Shown here piece after piece: positions 47,511 through 59,849 of a DNA stretch of 64,000 nucleotides. How positions within the stretch are numbered: position 1 is the stretch's first letter; every line of letters starts with the position of its first letter. Both the position numbers and the translations under genes were made by a program. The stretch is from assembly GCA_965153455.1 (NCBI GenBank), contig OZ234497.1, forward strand, positions 2,914,001-2,978,000, given 5' to 3'. The notes beneath the pieces were generated by a model. The model saw only the letters and a program-made list of their open reading frames with translations. It was not told where the DNA came from and made no database searches. The stretch comes from Sphagnum compactum. Taxonomy: Eukaryota; Bryophyta; Sphagnopsida; Sphagnales.

Positions 47511-48164
47511 GGGTACCAAATGCTAAGAAGAGCAATACACCTTTTTGTCAATTTCTTTTGTAGGACATTTTAAAATTCTGTTGTGGATGGCATGTCATGT
47601 AATGAAAATATGTTTTGACATAAAGCCATGATAGATGTCCTCTTCCAGGGCTAGAATGAACTAGCAGCCACTAATGCACCAGTTCAGGATGAAGCCATTC
47701 AAGCCATTTTGGGATGAACCCAAACACATTCAAGTAGAGCATTTTTATTTTCCTCTTCCCTTGCCCAAGCTTTTTCAGCCTTCTTTTTGACCGCAAAGTT
47801 TTCCCTCCTACCTACCTCCCCCCTCCTACCTAGGAATTCACCCTACTTAAACCTACATCCCCTAAACATAAATTCATTTACTTTTCCCCATCATTAAAGC
47901 TCCACTATAGACATCAATGGAATGCTCAAGCTATGGAGTGTTTGAGTTGTGGAGTGCCAAGCTGTGGAGTGCTAAACTATGGTGCTTGAGAGCAACATTC
48001 AAAGGTAAGAACAACACCCATGTTTTGTTTTTTTTTATCTTGTTGTTTTCATGGTTTTTTGTCTTGATTTACAAGACTCTTATAGGTGTTCTTTTGTTTT
48101 TTCATGTGTTTTTTCTTTTCCCCATCTTTGCCTCCTCACTTCTTATTCTTCCTCCTTGTTGTTG

Positions 48165-48720
48165 TTCTTGTGAAAAAAGAAGATGACGTCCAACGATTTA
48201 TGATCGTCGTTGTTTTCACCTCCTCTTCCAGCTCCTCTTAGACACAACAATGATGGCACACAAATGTTGTTTTCATGGTTTTTTTTCTCCCTGGCATCGT
48301 GCTTTTGAAAAACAAAAGATGACGATGGTCATAGAAATTGTTGTTGTCTTCACCTTTTATTCCAACTCCTCTTAAACATGAAAATGATGGCATATAGCTG
48401 TCATCTTCGTGTTTTTTTTCCCTCCCTGTCATTGCTCCTATGAAAAACAAAAGATGATGATTTGTGGTTGTCATTGTTTTCACCTCTTGTTTGATTCCTT
48501 TCAAACACGAAGATGACGACACATAACTATCATCTTCGTGTTTTTGATTTTCTCATTGTCATCATTCTTGTGAAAAATAGAAAATGATGATGATCACGTA
48601 GATCATCGTCGTTTTCACCTCTTATTCTTGCTCCTTTAAGACACAAAAAAGATGGCACATAGCTATTATCTTTGTGTATTTTTTTCTCCTTGTCATCGCT
48701 CTTATGAAAAATTAAAGACA
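48165..48720. repeat. Minisatellite, about 4-5 units of roughly 115-125 bp
   Basis: Units contain 'gaaaaacaaaagatgacgat', 'ttgttttcacctc.t.ttc', 'ctccttt.agacac.a..atgatggcaca' and 'ttcgtgttttt'. Because the unit is nearly free of stops on the minus strand, two repeat-derived minus frames appear (SLIFHK.., FFI.AMTGREKKHEDDSYMP). These are not taken as genes. Confidence 0.8.
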
Positions 48721-49499
48721 ATTAGATCATGGTCATCTTTTGTCATCGGCTTTTATTGATGGTCCTTTCAAAGGGAGAGTAGCTCGCTTCTATGCTTCTA
48801 GTCCTTTGAAAAAGATAAATTCAGTAAATAGTCTTTCTGTTTGTTTTCTTATGTGTTGTTGCTCCTTTATTAATTTTGGTGCATTTAAAAAACTTGTCTT
48901 TGTCTTTTTAGATTTTGGAAGGACTTGTTTTGTATACTCTTGATTTTTCTTTCACATCAATATGGTTATTGACTAAGGTTTTTGTTTGGATATGTAGGAT
49001 TGCAATGGGTAGAAGAAGGAAATTGAAGAAGGGTTGTTGTGATCAAGAAGTTCAAAAGTAAAATGTTGCTCCATACAATTAGGAATTGGGGAACCTAGAA
49101 TTGATGAAACAAGCAATCAATGTAATTTAAAATTGGCCATGGTGATTGTGTCCAATCCAAGTGATGAGATCCTTCCCAAAATTATAAATTGGGAATTTTG
49201 ACCGAGAAGTGGTAGGTTAAATTATTTCAGAATATACATAAATCAAAATTTATTAAATGTGCTCAAGAACATTTTTACAAAACTTTTAAGTTTAATTATA
49301 TTCACACCTTTCATCATTCGATGGAAGGTGTGGGATTTTTTTTTAAAATGTTTTCATTGTAATACCTAAAAAGAAGTTAATCTTATTTGTAATACTTACA
49401 TTTTGTTGTGTGATCTTGTTTCTAAGGTTTAGGGTTAAAGTTTTTTATTAAAAAATAAAAACTTATTTTCTGGAGGTTTGTGGTTTAGTTCCAAAAATT

Positions 49500-50145
49500 G
49501 AAATTGACCCCACTTAGCCACCAACATCCCCTTGTCCACCTAACATTGCTTGTAAGGACAAGGAATGGAATAAGGATGAGTCAAAATGGCAATGTAAAAT
49601 CAACAATTGCACCGTTGCATATATATGTTACCAAGTGGTTGTAAACCAAACATTTGAAGGAGGTGCATGGCTTAGTGGTAGAGAAGGCCAAATTCGGGAG
49701 GCCCTCAACTTCTAAAGGAGGTCCTTGGTATGAAAACCATGCTAAAATGAATGTTTGCATCTTGGGAGATGCCATGGCCATGCAAAGGTGGAATGATCAA
49801 AAGGTTGCTACTATGCTTGTGTTAAAGCCCAACGTGAGTGGGATGAGTTAGTCATTGTTACACAATGATGTTTCGTTAAGTTGGTTTTAGAATGATTATT
49901 ACAAGTGCTAGGTCTTGATGATTAGGGTGCGGGAAGTTTGCCTTGAGATGCAACATCATGGATGGAGAAAGACGAGGATGTACAAAAGATGATTTAGTCG
50001 ACTTGTTTTGCATATGCACGATGATTGAAAATGGCATGGGATGACAAAACCTGGGATCAGGAATCCACTAAGGCAAGCCAAACATATGAGTTGAAAGTCA
50101 TATTGGATTTCCATGAATCTAAAATGATTCATGGGAGGTAAGAAA
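49500..50145 (+). pseudogene. Decayed ORF of an unrecognised repetitive family
   Basis: Protein-like text runs through three frames: WNKDESKWQCKINNCTVAYI (zinc-finger-like C-x4-C) at 49,566-49,625; EKAKFGRPSTSKGGPWYENH and AKMNVCILGDAMAMQRWNDQ at 49,681-49,800; QREWDELVIV near 49,833; WMEKDEDVQKMI near 49,960; STKASQTYELKVILDFHESK at 50,068-50,127. Frameshifts and stops separate them. It looks like one former protein of about 200 residues. I do not recognise it. Confidence 0.45.
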
Positions 50146-50681
50146 AAATAATATAATCTATATTTTTTTGGCTCGCTTTGTTTGGGTTAAAATTTCATTG
50201 CATACAATATGTTGGGTTTGGTTATCCTTTTTATTTTTTTGGACTACCCATTTTTTGAGCTTTGGTCCTTTAATATGTTATAGACAACCCATTTTTTTTC
50301 TAACATTTGTTTTATCCAGCAAGTTTTGTACATCTTTTATTGAAATAAAATTTTCTTTGAGTCACACTTGCCCCATGTATATATGGTTTATCATATATGC
50401 CTTTTTTTTCTCATGTTGTTTATGTTTTAGATGTAATAAACAAAACTAAAATAATCTAATACACATACTTCATAATTAACTTTTGTTAAGTTTACAAAAC
50501 CAAAAATGTACATTATGTAATACCTGCATTTATTGTATTAAAAAGCACATTACCCAAAGATATTTAAGGCTATACTTTGCATCTTAATTGAATTATTAGC
50601 ATTGTCATTAAACCTACCTTGTAATACATGCATTCTTTCATGTCTAATATGCATGAGGCCATTTTATATTTGCAAAACTCA

Positions 50682-50925
50682 CATATAGGTCTTGTAATAG
50701 TTGTCGGATTCCTCCTACATGCTTTGCAATATCCACATATTGGTCTTGTAGTAGTTGTTGGATTTCTCCTATGTGCTTTGCAATACCCGCATATTGGTCT
50801 TTTTGTAGTTGTTGGATTTCTCCTATGTGCTTTGCAATACCTGCATATTGGTCTTCTAATAGTTGTTTGATTTTTCCTACATGCTTTGTAATACTTGCAT
50901 ATAGGTCTTTTAATAGTTGCTAGAT
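50682..50925 (+). repeat. 54-bp tandem repeat, four units plus a partial
   Basis: Units start at 50,682, 50,736, 50,790 and 50,844, with a partial fifth at 50,898, each beginning 'catat.ggtctt'. As 54 is a multiple of three, the open frame encodes an 18-residue hydrophobic repeat (HIGLVVVVGFLLCALQYP). It lies in AT-rich DNA with no gene context, so I read it as a satellite, not a protein. Confidence 0.88.
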
Positions 50926-50929
50926 TATT

Positions 50930-52790
50930 ATTTTTTATTTTGGCATTAGAAATAATGCTAGTTCATCAAAATAATTGACAATGATTTTGTAACTAGTAAC
51001 TAACCAATAATTGACTATCCAATTTATTTTAATCAAACAATACTTCATGTATGATTAGACAAAGTGTTCAAAGTTCGAAGTGAGTTTCACATCATGTTGT
51101 CATGGGTAAGGTATGTTATAAAATATTTATTTGTTCATTGTACTAGCCAAGATTAATTTTTTAGAAATTTGTTAACTATTTGAGTATAACTAATAAGTAT
51201 TTCAATCAATTATTATTTCAGATAATTTGTTGATTATCTATAAATATATTTAACCTATAGTACTCTAATTCATATATAATATATATTTATATAATTCAAA
51301 AAATTAAAAATTAATTTTGAATATTGATCTTTTCGCATTGAATTTTTCTTCAAATTTTTATTATTTATAGTTATCTTTTATTTACTTAATTATCTATATG
51401 AGCTAATTTAGTGACTGAATAAATAACTAGATTGATTAATTAATAGAGATAATAATCTTTCCAATTAAAAAATAATTAAATTTTTTATGAAACTATTTTA
51501 TGAAACTATTTAATTCAAACTTGTAAAATCAAATAGTCAATAATTGGAGTTTTGATAATAATTTATTTTTAATTTTCATATTATCAATCAAAAAATTGTA
51601 TATCTACCTCAATTATTTCAAAACATTGTGTAATGACTTGAATTAAGTCTAATTTTTTTTTAATTCAAATTATTTATTATTTATTATTATTGTTATTCTT
51701 CAACTTTATATGTTACATATTTGCTCATTTAATTTATAACATAAGTTACTATCTAGTAATTTTATCATTTTTTAATGGATAATTTGATTGTCAAATTTGA
51801 TTAACTAATTAAATTATTAGTCTAGAATTCAACAAATTGTGATGGATAATTTGTCTTCTTATTGAATTTCTCTAGTAATTCCTTCATTACATGCCACAAT
51901 AAATTTATTTTGAATTATCAACAAATTATGTCATGTAAACAAGGAATTATTAAAGACGTGTTTCACATCATGCAAATTATTAATTATAAAAAATACATAA
52001 TCATTTAGTTATTTAAAACAGTTAATTAAATTATTTGAAATTTAATTAATTCTCTTGATTAGATTTTATTATTTTAACACATTATTCAAAACCACTATTT
52101 TAGATACTTAATTTTGATAACTAATTATAACAAAATTAAGTCAAGTATACAAGCCGCCATATTTGTTCTAAAAGAATAAATACATGGATCCATACAACTA
52201 TCACTATATAATTCCAACATATTACTATAAAATTATTTTAGTCATTCAAAGTGATCTTAAATGCACGTATTGCATCTAGGGTTGGGTCTTCATTCAAATT
52301 GAATTCTCAAATCATCAATTGGTTATTTTAGAATGACTGAAATGTGAGTATTGTGTTTAAGGTTCAGTCTTGACTCAAGGGTGTAAGTAAACCACCAATT
52401 GGTTATTTCAAAATGACCTTGCATGTGGGTATTGTGTTTAGGTAACTTAACTATTAGTTGATAACCAAATTAATTATCAGATTAAAAGATAATTATACAC
52501 ATTAATTTACAATTCTTTCATAATTTACCAGATTTTGTTAGATTTTTCGATTTGTTAGATAAGTTACAAATAGATTTATTGCTAGTTAGTTATTGATTAT
52601 CAAATTATTAAATAGATTATTTATCTAATTATTTAGATGATTATGTGTAAGATGTTATTTTTTAATTAATTATAAAATAGTCAACAATTTGGGATTACTA
52701 TTTTTATTGAATTTATCTTCCATTAACACATGGATTCTCAATCTATAGAATACCAAATATTATTTATTACTGTAAAAATTTATGTTTTGA
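50930..52790. other. Very AT-rich stretch, nothing recognised
   Basis: A+T is visibly dominant, with many 'taatta' words. Two diverged repeats of a 'gtattg..tta.ggtt.agtctt' motif occur near 52,260-52,440. No gene is supported. Confidence 0.5.
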
Positions 52791-52794
52791 CAAA

Positions 52795-54020
52795 AAGTAC
52801 AGGGTAGAATTTTCCCAGTGTAATTGGGGGGCACCTTACTTTCAGTAAAATTGTGGCTTACCTCTTGATTTTGTCTTTCCATGCTAAAGTTATCTTTCCG
52901 ATGAGTTTCAAAACATAGGTATATTGCACAGGGAGTATATTCCAGCATCGCTCAAATGAATCACAGTCGTCGGATATCAAAGAAAAAGTTTCTTATTTCT
53001 TTCCAATGGGTAAGGTCGAAGGATCTCAAAGGGGACCGTTTAGAGAATTCAGGTCCCACACTCAAGAGGTCTCCAGGCTCTTGCAGAGCCCTCATTCCCA
53101 GAACCGGTCTCCGTCCTTACCCTACTGTCCGACCCTATCAGGCAAAGAACATGATCACAAAGTTGGGATTGGAATGCAGCAGATGTGAATGGATGGTATT
53201 TGTACACTACTTGGATCCTCTTGATCAAGGGAGACGAGCATTGCAGGAGTTGACAGTTTGGGAAGCAATGTAGGTTTGACTTGACAGTTTGGGAAGCCAG
53301 CCAGAGTGTTAGGGAAGAATTTGTTGTGCAGAGATTGAGGGTTGGGTGAGAGTAGAGGTAGAGGTCATGCAGATTCATGGGTAAGATATGGCTTGCTGCT
53401 TAATTCGGGTGGCTTGGATTCAGTCCTTCCTGCTGTTGAACCCGTCACAGGTTTCTACTACAGGTACTTCTTTACACCTCCATACCCCTTGAACTACAAT
53501 TTTTCCTTGAATCTTCTGGTGAACAATGCCAACATGACTCTAAATCTATGAAGGATCCATGATGTTCTGTTGTAACAATACTTTTGTTTCATCTTTTGTG
53601 GCAAATTTGATGTAGGTTATGACTTTTGACTGCATCTTGCATCCCTCTTACTTCTACACTAGGTGATTGTTTGTGATGGCTCAAGAAGCCAGAGTGATGG
53701 TAGTCAAGAAAGAAATTGGTGTGACGATTGGGGCAATAGCAGGAATATCACCAGTGTTGGTGCATTCTTAATAGAAGGATTGGCACAAGCATTTGTGTGA
53801 TGCATCACTTGAAACTGATGCAAAACACAAGAGGGCAATTGAATTTGGCAAAATGCCTACAGAGCTTGCCAAGGTATGGCTATGTCTGAAGCCCCTGAGT
53901 TTGCAGCAGAAAGGTAAGGAACCAGAAAATGCACTTCAAATGCTAGGTAAACTGGTCTGCATTGCCAGTTTAGGGATTGGTGTGGTGGACAAGTCTTTGT
54001 TAGATTTAAAGCTCCATAAT
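52795..54020 (+). repeat. Repeated unit, fragment C
   Basis: Matches copy A almost exactly from about 53,100 (shared 'tatggcttgctgcttaattc' and 'caggtttctactacaggtac'). Its first 0.3 kb matches copy B (24,829 on) rather than A, which lacks that part. It ends abruptly at 'gctccataatg' (about 54,020), in the middle of the A/B alignment. So it is a truncated copy, closer to A than to B. Confidence 0.78.
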
Positions 54021-55440
54021 GTAAAACAAATAAACTTTAAATGGATGAAAATGATAAAATGAAAGACAACTCAATGGATTAATGTGATCATTATGGATAA
54101 ATTTGAAGCTATTTATTAATTTGATACCATTGGTGGAAGAGATAAAATATGTCCAAATAAAGTGAGATGACTTTTTTATGCACAAAATGACCCGGTTTAG
54201 ATGAAAAACAATGCAACTTTTCTTTTTGCTCTTGCACATTTACAAATGGGTATGACTTGAGGTGGATCTTGTCAACCATGGTATGTGGGTCTTCACTTTG
54301 TGTCTATCACATCCAAAATAGTATTGAAGTTAAGTCCCCATTCTCACCCATAAACATGAAATCTTGGATAATGCAAATTGAGTATCGAATACTAATTTAA
54401 GTGTCATCATAGATGCCAACCATCGTGACTAGCCAGTTACATTTCTTTACTAGGTCCTTACAAAAGCACTGTATCTTGAATTTATAGAAACTAAGCCCAT
54501 TTTCACTTCATCCAAAATTTGACATAAATGCCATTTTATTGTCTTTGATGGACATGCTCTTATAATTCACATTCATTCAAAATTTCACATGTTTTTTCAA
54601 ACGGGCCATCATGGCTGTTGCAAATAGGTATCAAATGTTGAAAATTTGAGAATTTTCCTAGATGCAAAACAAGTCCTTTGCTCATTTTGTGTTGTGTGTG
54701 GGCAAGTGCAAGTAGCAAGTATCAAAGCTCCCCCTCAACTTTGGGTGTTAGTTAGGCCTTCAGTGCACTACATGCACCACTAGACCAAGAGTGTGCACAC
54801 ATAGAGACATGCAGTGGCTTCCAAGTTTTGCAAATGTGTGAATGACCCACTCTTATAGCAAACATGCCCCAAGCTTACCTGAGAGAGAGAGAGAGAGAGA
54901 GAGTGTTGCAGCAACAGTCTGCTGATGGTGTTGAAAGTCTGTTGAAATTTGAGTTGACAGTTGCTGAAACCAATTTTCTTCATGACTTTCCTCCAAGTTG
55001 AAGACATAAAATAATTAACTGTATAGGTAGAGTTCAGTTGATTGCATCCACATGTAAACAATTCAAGTGGCACTTAATGATGCAGACAGGAAGCACATCT
55101 GAAACATTAGTGCACAAGACATGTTGCCAGGGCATCAAAGATGATGAGCATTGTGATTATATACATACATACCATATAGATGCTAGCAAGTTATCTTCAG
55201 TGCAAACAAACCAATTGAAAGTTGGCAGTTCGACTTCTCACGAGTAAGATTGGTAGTTGTAACATGTCCTTGTTTTCAAAGTGTTCAGCAAATCAGAAAA
55301 AACAGTCCACCTCAGACAGAAACAGATGAGGTGCTTACACAGCAAAATGCACAATGAAACTAAGTACTGCTGGTTTGTTGTTGGGAACAAAACATATCCA
55401 CATAACCTTTGATTCAGGCTGGCATGTCCAATCAAAGACA
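54021..55440. other. Intergenic, with a GA microsatellite at about 54,879-54,901
   Basis: A clean (GA)n tract of about 23 bases is the only clear feature. ORFs here are unremarkable. Confidence 0.5.
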
Positions 55441-55442
55441 CA

Positions 55443-55620
55443 GAAAAAAAAAGCTAGTGGGTGAGGGGGACAAAAGACAAAAAGAAAAATACCATACAGA
55501 CACAGGAAAAGCTAGTGGGTGAAGGGGGACAAAAGACAAAAGAAAAGCACCATACACACACAGAAAAAAAGCTAGTGGGTGAGGGGGCGAAAAGACCAAA
55601 AAAAAATACCATACCTTTAA
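55443..55620. repeat. About 59-bp tandem repeat, three units
   Basis: 'gctagtgggtga.ggggg' recurs at 55,453, 55,511 and 55,571, followed each time by an 'aaaagacaaaa.aaaa..accata' stretch. Confidence 0.85.
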
Positions 55621-55833
55621 TTTATCACAGCATAAGCAAGCATGATTGATTGCACACCATGTTCAGTAGACAACACCAATCCTGCACCCCATAAGAAATG
55701 TCAGGGAGCGGACCCAAGTTCACTCTAAGGAAACCCAAGATCTCAGAATGCAGAACCAAACACAAAGCAATGCAAAATCCAGAAACCCACAAAGCAAAAA
55801 TCTTTCTTAGCTTTCTTATTTCCAGAACTGATA

Positions 55834-56085
55834 CTCACCAAGAAAGGCAATAGAGACTTGGATGTCAAAAGAGTAAGCAGGGAGCAGCATTGTTCTCAAA
55901 CCTAAGTTGTTCTCCACCTGTGCTGATGGCTCGTAGGCAAACGACGGCGGACATTCTGTCTGTGGAAGGGAATGTGTTGTTCTTCGGGGGTTGCTTGGAA
56001 TTTGTATTTTATTCCTTTGTCGATTGCGCTTTGGACGTGTAGAAGGAGACAAAGGAGGGGGGGAGGCTGGGTTTCTTCCTGTCAT
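55834..56085 (-). CDS. Possible first exon of a divergent gene
   Basis: A minus-strand frame starts at 56,085 and ends at a strong donor (CTTG/GTGAGTAT, about 55,838). The protein is basic and proline-rich, then NNLGLRTMLLPAYSFDIQVS. The next exon was not identified and the family is unknown. It would lie head to head with the universal-stress-protein gene, about 110 bases between start codons, so leaders would overlap. It may instead be 5' UTR. Confidence 0.22.
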
Positions 56086-56132
56086 AAAAACCCTAAAACC
56101 CTTTACCCTAAACCCTAGTGAGGTTTTGTTAG

Positions 56133-56141
<9 letters not shown>

Positions 56142-56168
<27 letters not shown>
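56142..56168 (+). repeat. GA microsatellite in the leader of the USP-like gene
   Basis: An uninterrupted (GA)n tract ends about 25 bases before the ATG at 56,192. GA tracts are common in plant 5' leaders and core promoters. Confidence 0.7.
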
Positions 56169-56170
<2 letters not shown>

Positions 56171-56191
56171 GACGCTCAAATAGAGAGCGTG

Positions 56192-58249
56192 ATGGCGATG
56201 AAGATGGAGTATATGGCGGGAGCATTATTGTCTGTTCCAGTTCCAGCGATGGCACTACCTGTATGTCGCACACGCACTTCTTCTTTCCCTTCTGCATCTT
56301 TTGCCAGAATCCCTAGCGTTGGACGCGGGAGAGCTACTCCCATTCGGTGGTATTCACGCTCATGTGGGCTTCCTACACACAAGAGCTTGCGGGCGATTGC
56401 AAAGGGAATATCAGGTAACAACCTTGCTTGTCGGAGGAGAAGCTCTCTAAACCCTAAATCATAAACCCAATCATTAAAGTCGATAGTTTTCTATTGTGAT
56501 CTTTTCTCTTGCTGCTGGAGGGATTTCATAATTGTTGGACGAAGAAAGCTGAACGGGGGTCATTCATTATTGTGGCAATGGAAGATACCTGGTGAAGAGA
56601 GGACAGTCTTCACAAGCTGCCAGTAGAGAAGCTCTCTTTAAACCCTAAACCCTAATCCAATCCTCCAAAGTCTATAGTTTTCTATTTTGACCTTTTTTTA
56701 TGCTGCTGGCAGAGGGGTTTGATTATTGTTGGGGGAAAAATTTATTCAGTGGTCATTTGTTATTGTGGCAATGACCCTCTTCACAAGCTGCCAGTAGAGA
56801 AGCTCTTTAAACCCTAAGCCATAAACCAATCCACCAAAGTCTGTAGTTTTCTATTGTGACCTTTTTTCATGCTGCTGGCAGAGGGGTTTGAAAGTTGTTG
56901 GAGGGAAAAAGTTGATCAGGGGTCATTTGTTATTGTTGCAATTGCCCTCTTCACAAGTTGCCAGTAGAGCTCTCTAAACCCTAAATCCAAGACCTAATCC
57001 ATCAAAGTCTATAGTTTTCTATTGTGATCTTTTTTCATGCTGGTGGTGGAGGGGTTTGATTTGTTGGAGGAAAAAAGCTGATCAGGGGTCATTCATTATT
57101 GTGGCAATGGTGGAAACCTAGTGAGGGCGTCAGAGTCTTCACAAGCTGCCAGTAGTGGTGACGACACAGCAGCAGCAGTTGCATCTACAATTGCCACTAC
57201 CACTACTACTTTCAAGCATCTGATGCTACCCATCATGGACAGGAATCCTTATCTTTCTGCAGCCACACGGCAGGTTCAACCTATGTAAATCATTGCTCAG
57301 CTGCCTGGTTTTCATGTAGCAGTTGCAAATTGCATGCACAACAATCTTCTGTTTTTTTTTCTCTTTCTCTGTGCATCTGGTGCTTTCCATGGTGAGAGGC
57401 CATGGCAACAAAGAAGCAAATAGCCTAATCAGAACTTCTGGCACTCTTGTTTCTAGGCTGCAGCCACCACAACATCTCTTGCCAATATGTATGGTGCCAA
57501 CATTACAGTTGTTGGTAGGTATTCCTCTGCACATTAGGTGGTGGCATGGTTCTTTGTTTCTCTCCATTTCCATAGTGCATTTCTGGCATGCTCCACCTCA
57601 TGTTGTCTATCCTTTTTTTTCCCATGCTTTCCATCTCCATCTGCTTGAAATGCATTTCTGTGCAGCAGCAGCTTGCTTGTTTTCTTTTTTTTCTGTTCTG
57701 CAGTGATTGATGAAAATCAGTTAGAGACAACAGAGGATCATGAAGTGCGCATGAAGAATATACGGTGGCATCTTGCTGAAGGTATTTTTGCATTATTGTG
57801 TTAATGTTTTGTCTCCCCAAACTATGATGTGGTCGCTCAGCAACTACATGACTTGCAGACTTTCTTAGAGTTTCTGTCAGGTTCCTTTGTTTTTAGGATT
57901 GACTGCAGCTCTCTGATTTCTTTTCATCATGGACAAGATAAGATGATGCTGTTGATGCAACAAGTACTGCATTTTTGTATCTGAGGAAATGCTATATACA
58001 CAAGGAAGATATGTTCTTTCAGCTTCTGACCAGAGTTTCCTTCCATTTTTTGCAGGAGGATTTAAGGACTTCACATTGGTGGAGAGGCTGGGAGAGGGAA
58101 AGCGCCCAGCAGCCGTGATAGGGGAGGTGGCTGATGATATGGGCTTGGATCTTGTAGTTCTCAGCATGGAATCCATACACTCAAAGCATGTAGACAGCAA
58201 TCTACTGGCAGAATTTGTTCCGTGTCCTGTCCTCTTACTCCCTCTTTGA
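56192..58249 (+). CDS. Plastid-targeted universal stress protein (USP-A-like)
   Basis: Five exons by GT-AG and phase: 56,192-56,414; 57,170-57,273; 57,457-57,514; 57,704-57,781; 58,056-58,249, giving 218 aa. Residues 1-74 are rich in Ser, Arg and Ala with few acids, like a chloroplast transit peptide. The USP fold follows: LPIMDRNPYLSAATRQ, an Ala/Thr helix, MYGANITVVVIDE, HEVRMKNIRWHLAE, RPAAVIGEVADDMGLDLVVL, and the last strand FVPCPVLLLPL. The glycine-rich ATP motif of ATP-binding USPs (G-x2-G-x9-G-S/T) is not seen before the last strand, so it may not bind ATP in the usual way. The ATG at 56,192 was chosen for the transit peptide; an in-frame extension upstream reads as leader. Exon 2 begins at a run of CAG triplets, so tandem acceptor use (NAGNAG) could vary the Ala run. 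Symbol not assigned. Confidence 0.82.
56437..57160 (+). repeat. Four tandem units (about 170-188 bp) filling intron 1 of the USP-like gene
   Basis: 'cttcacaag.tgccagtag' recurs at 56,608, 56,779, 56,949 and 57,137; each unit also has 'aaaccctaa', 'tctatagttttctatt', 'catgctg.tgg' and a 'ggtcatt..ttattgt' block. The repeat accounts for nearly the whole intron and the last unit ends about 15 bases before the true acceptor. Confidence 0.9.
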
Positions 58250-59840
58250 GAGGTCACACAAAGACAAAACTTGCGTAAACAAAGAATTGCAACAACAAAT
58301 CAAGACTTACCTTCTCTTGTACAGGCAGTTTTCTCAGATACACTAATGATGTCTCATGGCTCATGTAGCAAAAGAGTTTGTTTTATCTTGCACCTGTATG
58401 AATTGCAGGCTCTCAAATCTTTTCAAACTTATCCATACATGAATGTTACTGTAAATTGTCATCTTTTGTTTAACAGACAGAAATGTGATCAATACTTTGT
58501 TGAAGTTTTTTTTCCCCCCTAATAGAGAGGAGGATTTTGCTTCTTGCACTATTGTTTATTGTGTGCAAGGGGAGATGGTATCACCTTCTCAGTTTGCTCA
58601 ACAAGAGGAGGAGCAACAACAGCTTTCTTCATGCTGCTGTTGCTGCTGCCCTCCTGTGCACATGTTTGCCTACAGATTTCTCCACGCAGATTGAGGCTCC
58701 AGAAAGGAATGCATTTCTGGATCACAAGCTTCATCCATGTTTTCTGTACAGATCCTCTCATTTACACCACAATTTTTGAGAAGGCCTTCCAGAAATACTG
58801 GATGCTTGTGAGGTCATGTCGCCCTGTCCTCATTTGAGATCTCAAATGAGATTTTAAGATCTGATCAAGCTATCACTGGTTGCCACATACGTTTTGAAGA
58901 TTTTGGCGCTTTCAGACAAGAACATCCTAAAGAACCTAGTGAGCAAGTTCCCAGGCTCGGCTGTTGTAAGTATTGGCCTCATAGCCTGCCTACCTTCTGG
59001 TACAATGTAGGGACCCTGACCAGAATCCATTCCATATACTTTTGACAATGCTCCTCTTGTACCAATGTTAGCAGCAGGTATTGATATGTTGGAGAAAACT
59101 AGTTGCTGCAACCCACATCACAGAGATGCAATCAACTTGCTAGAGGACCATCTATGCAGGTTCCTTCAACCAGGCCTGCAGACCAAGGTCAACACTTGTC
59201 CCTTTTTTGTTATCCCTATCTTAAAAGGGAGAAGAGGATGTGGATTATTTTGTATGCCTCTGGTTTTTGCAGTGTGAGAATATGGTTAAAATGTGCCAAC
59301 AGTGCTTTGCACTGCTACTGCTGTGGAAGCTGCATTAGGCAATAAGAAGGCTTGTACAGTATGCCAGGATTTGGCCACAGATGCACTAACCTACTTGGAA
59401 AAGAAAAAACCTGGGATGAGATTATCATAGCTCTTCATCTTCACCTTTAAGACCTCAGCAAACAGGTGTGTCGTTACTTGGAATCAAGCTCAAGCTTCAA
59501 GATCCCAAAGTACAGGTTTGTGTTCTTGACATTTCCATAACTCAAAGAGAATGTGCTTGCAGTTTTCATCTGTGTTCTTGATAATCAAGAACAGATTTCT
59601 TTCGTTATGCTTTTGCATTTCTAAAACCCCAATTAGTTCCAGAAAACACATTTCTTATCTTATATTTTGGTATGATTTGTGTCTGATACTGAGGTCAACA
59701 AAGGCATTGGCACTGTTGCCATGACCAAAAGCTAAAGTTCACAAGAGTATGTTATGGCAGCAGGAGAACCTGCACCACAATGTTCAACCTATTAGAAGCC
59801 AATAACAGTAGGCTTTACTGGCACTAAAAGTGCAGAAGCA
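58250..59840. other. Downstream region with coding-like shreds
   Basis: Short plus-strand blocks look like former exons (ATYVLKILALSDKNILKNLV near 58,883; APLVPMLAAGIDMLEKTSCC near 59,050; LLGIKLKLQDPKVQ near 59,478) but no family could be assigned. The first 300 bases are probably 3' UTR of the USP-like gene. Confidence 0.35.
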
Positions 59841-59849
59841 AAGGAGAAG

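Noticed and set aside
48238-48721. Two minus-strand ORFs with similar proteins
   Set aside because: They are translations of the same minisatellite unit, not genes.
49654-49745. tRNA-like A box (TGGCTTAGTGG) suggesting a tRNA-derived SINE
   Set aside because: The stretch reads through as part of a former protein-coding frame (GGAWLSGR / EKAKFGRPSTSKGG), and the B-box position fits poorly.
55816-56464. Plus-strand ORF starting at 55,991 as a longer N-terminus of the stress protein
   Set aside because: The upstream part includes the GA microsatellite and reads as leader. The ATG at 56,192 gives a proper transit-peptide start.
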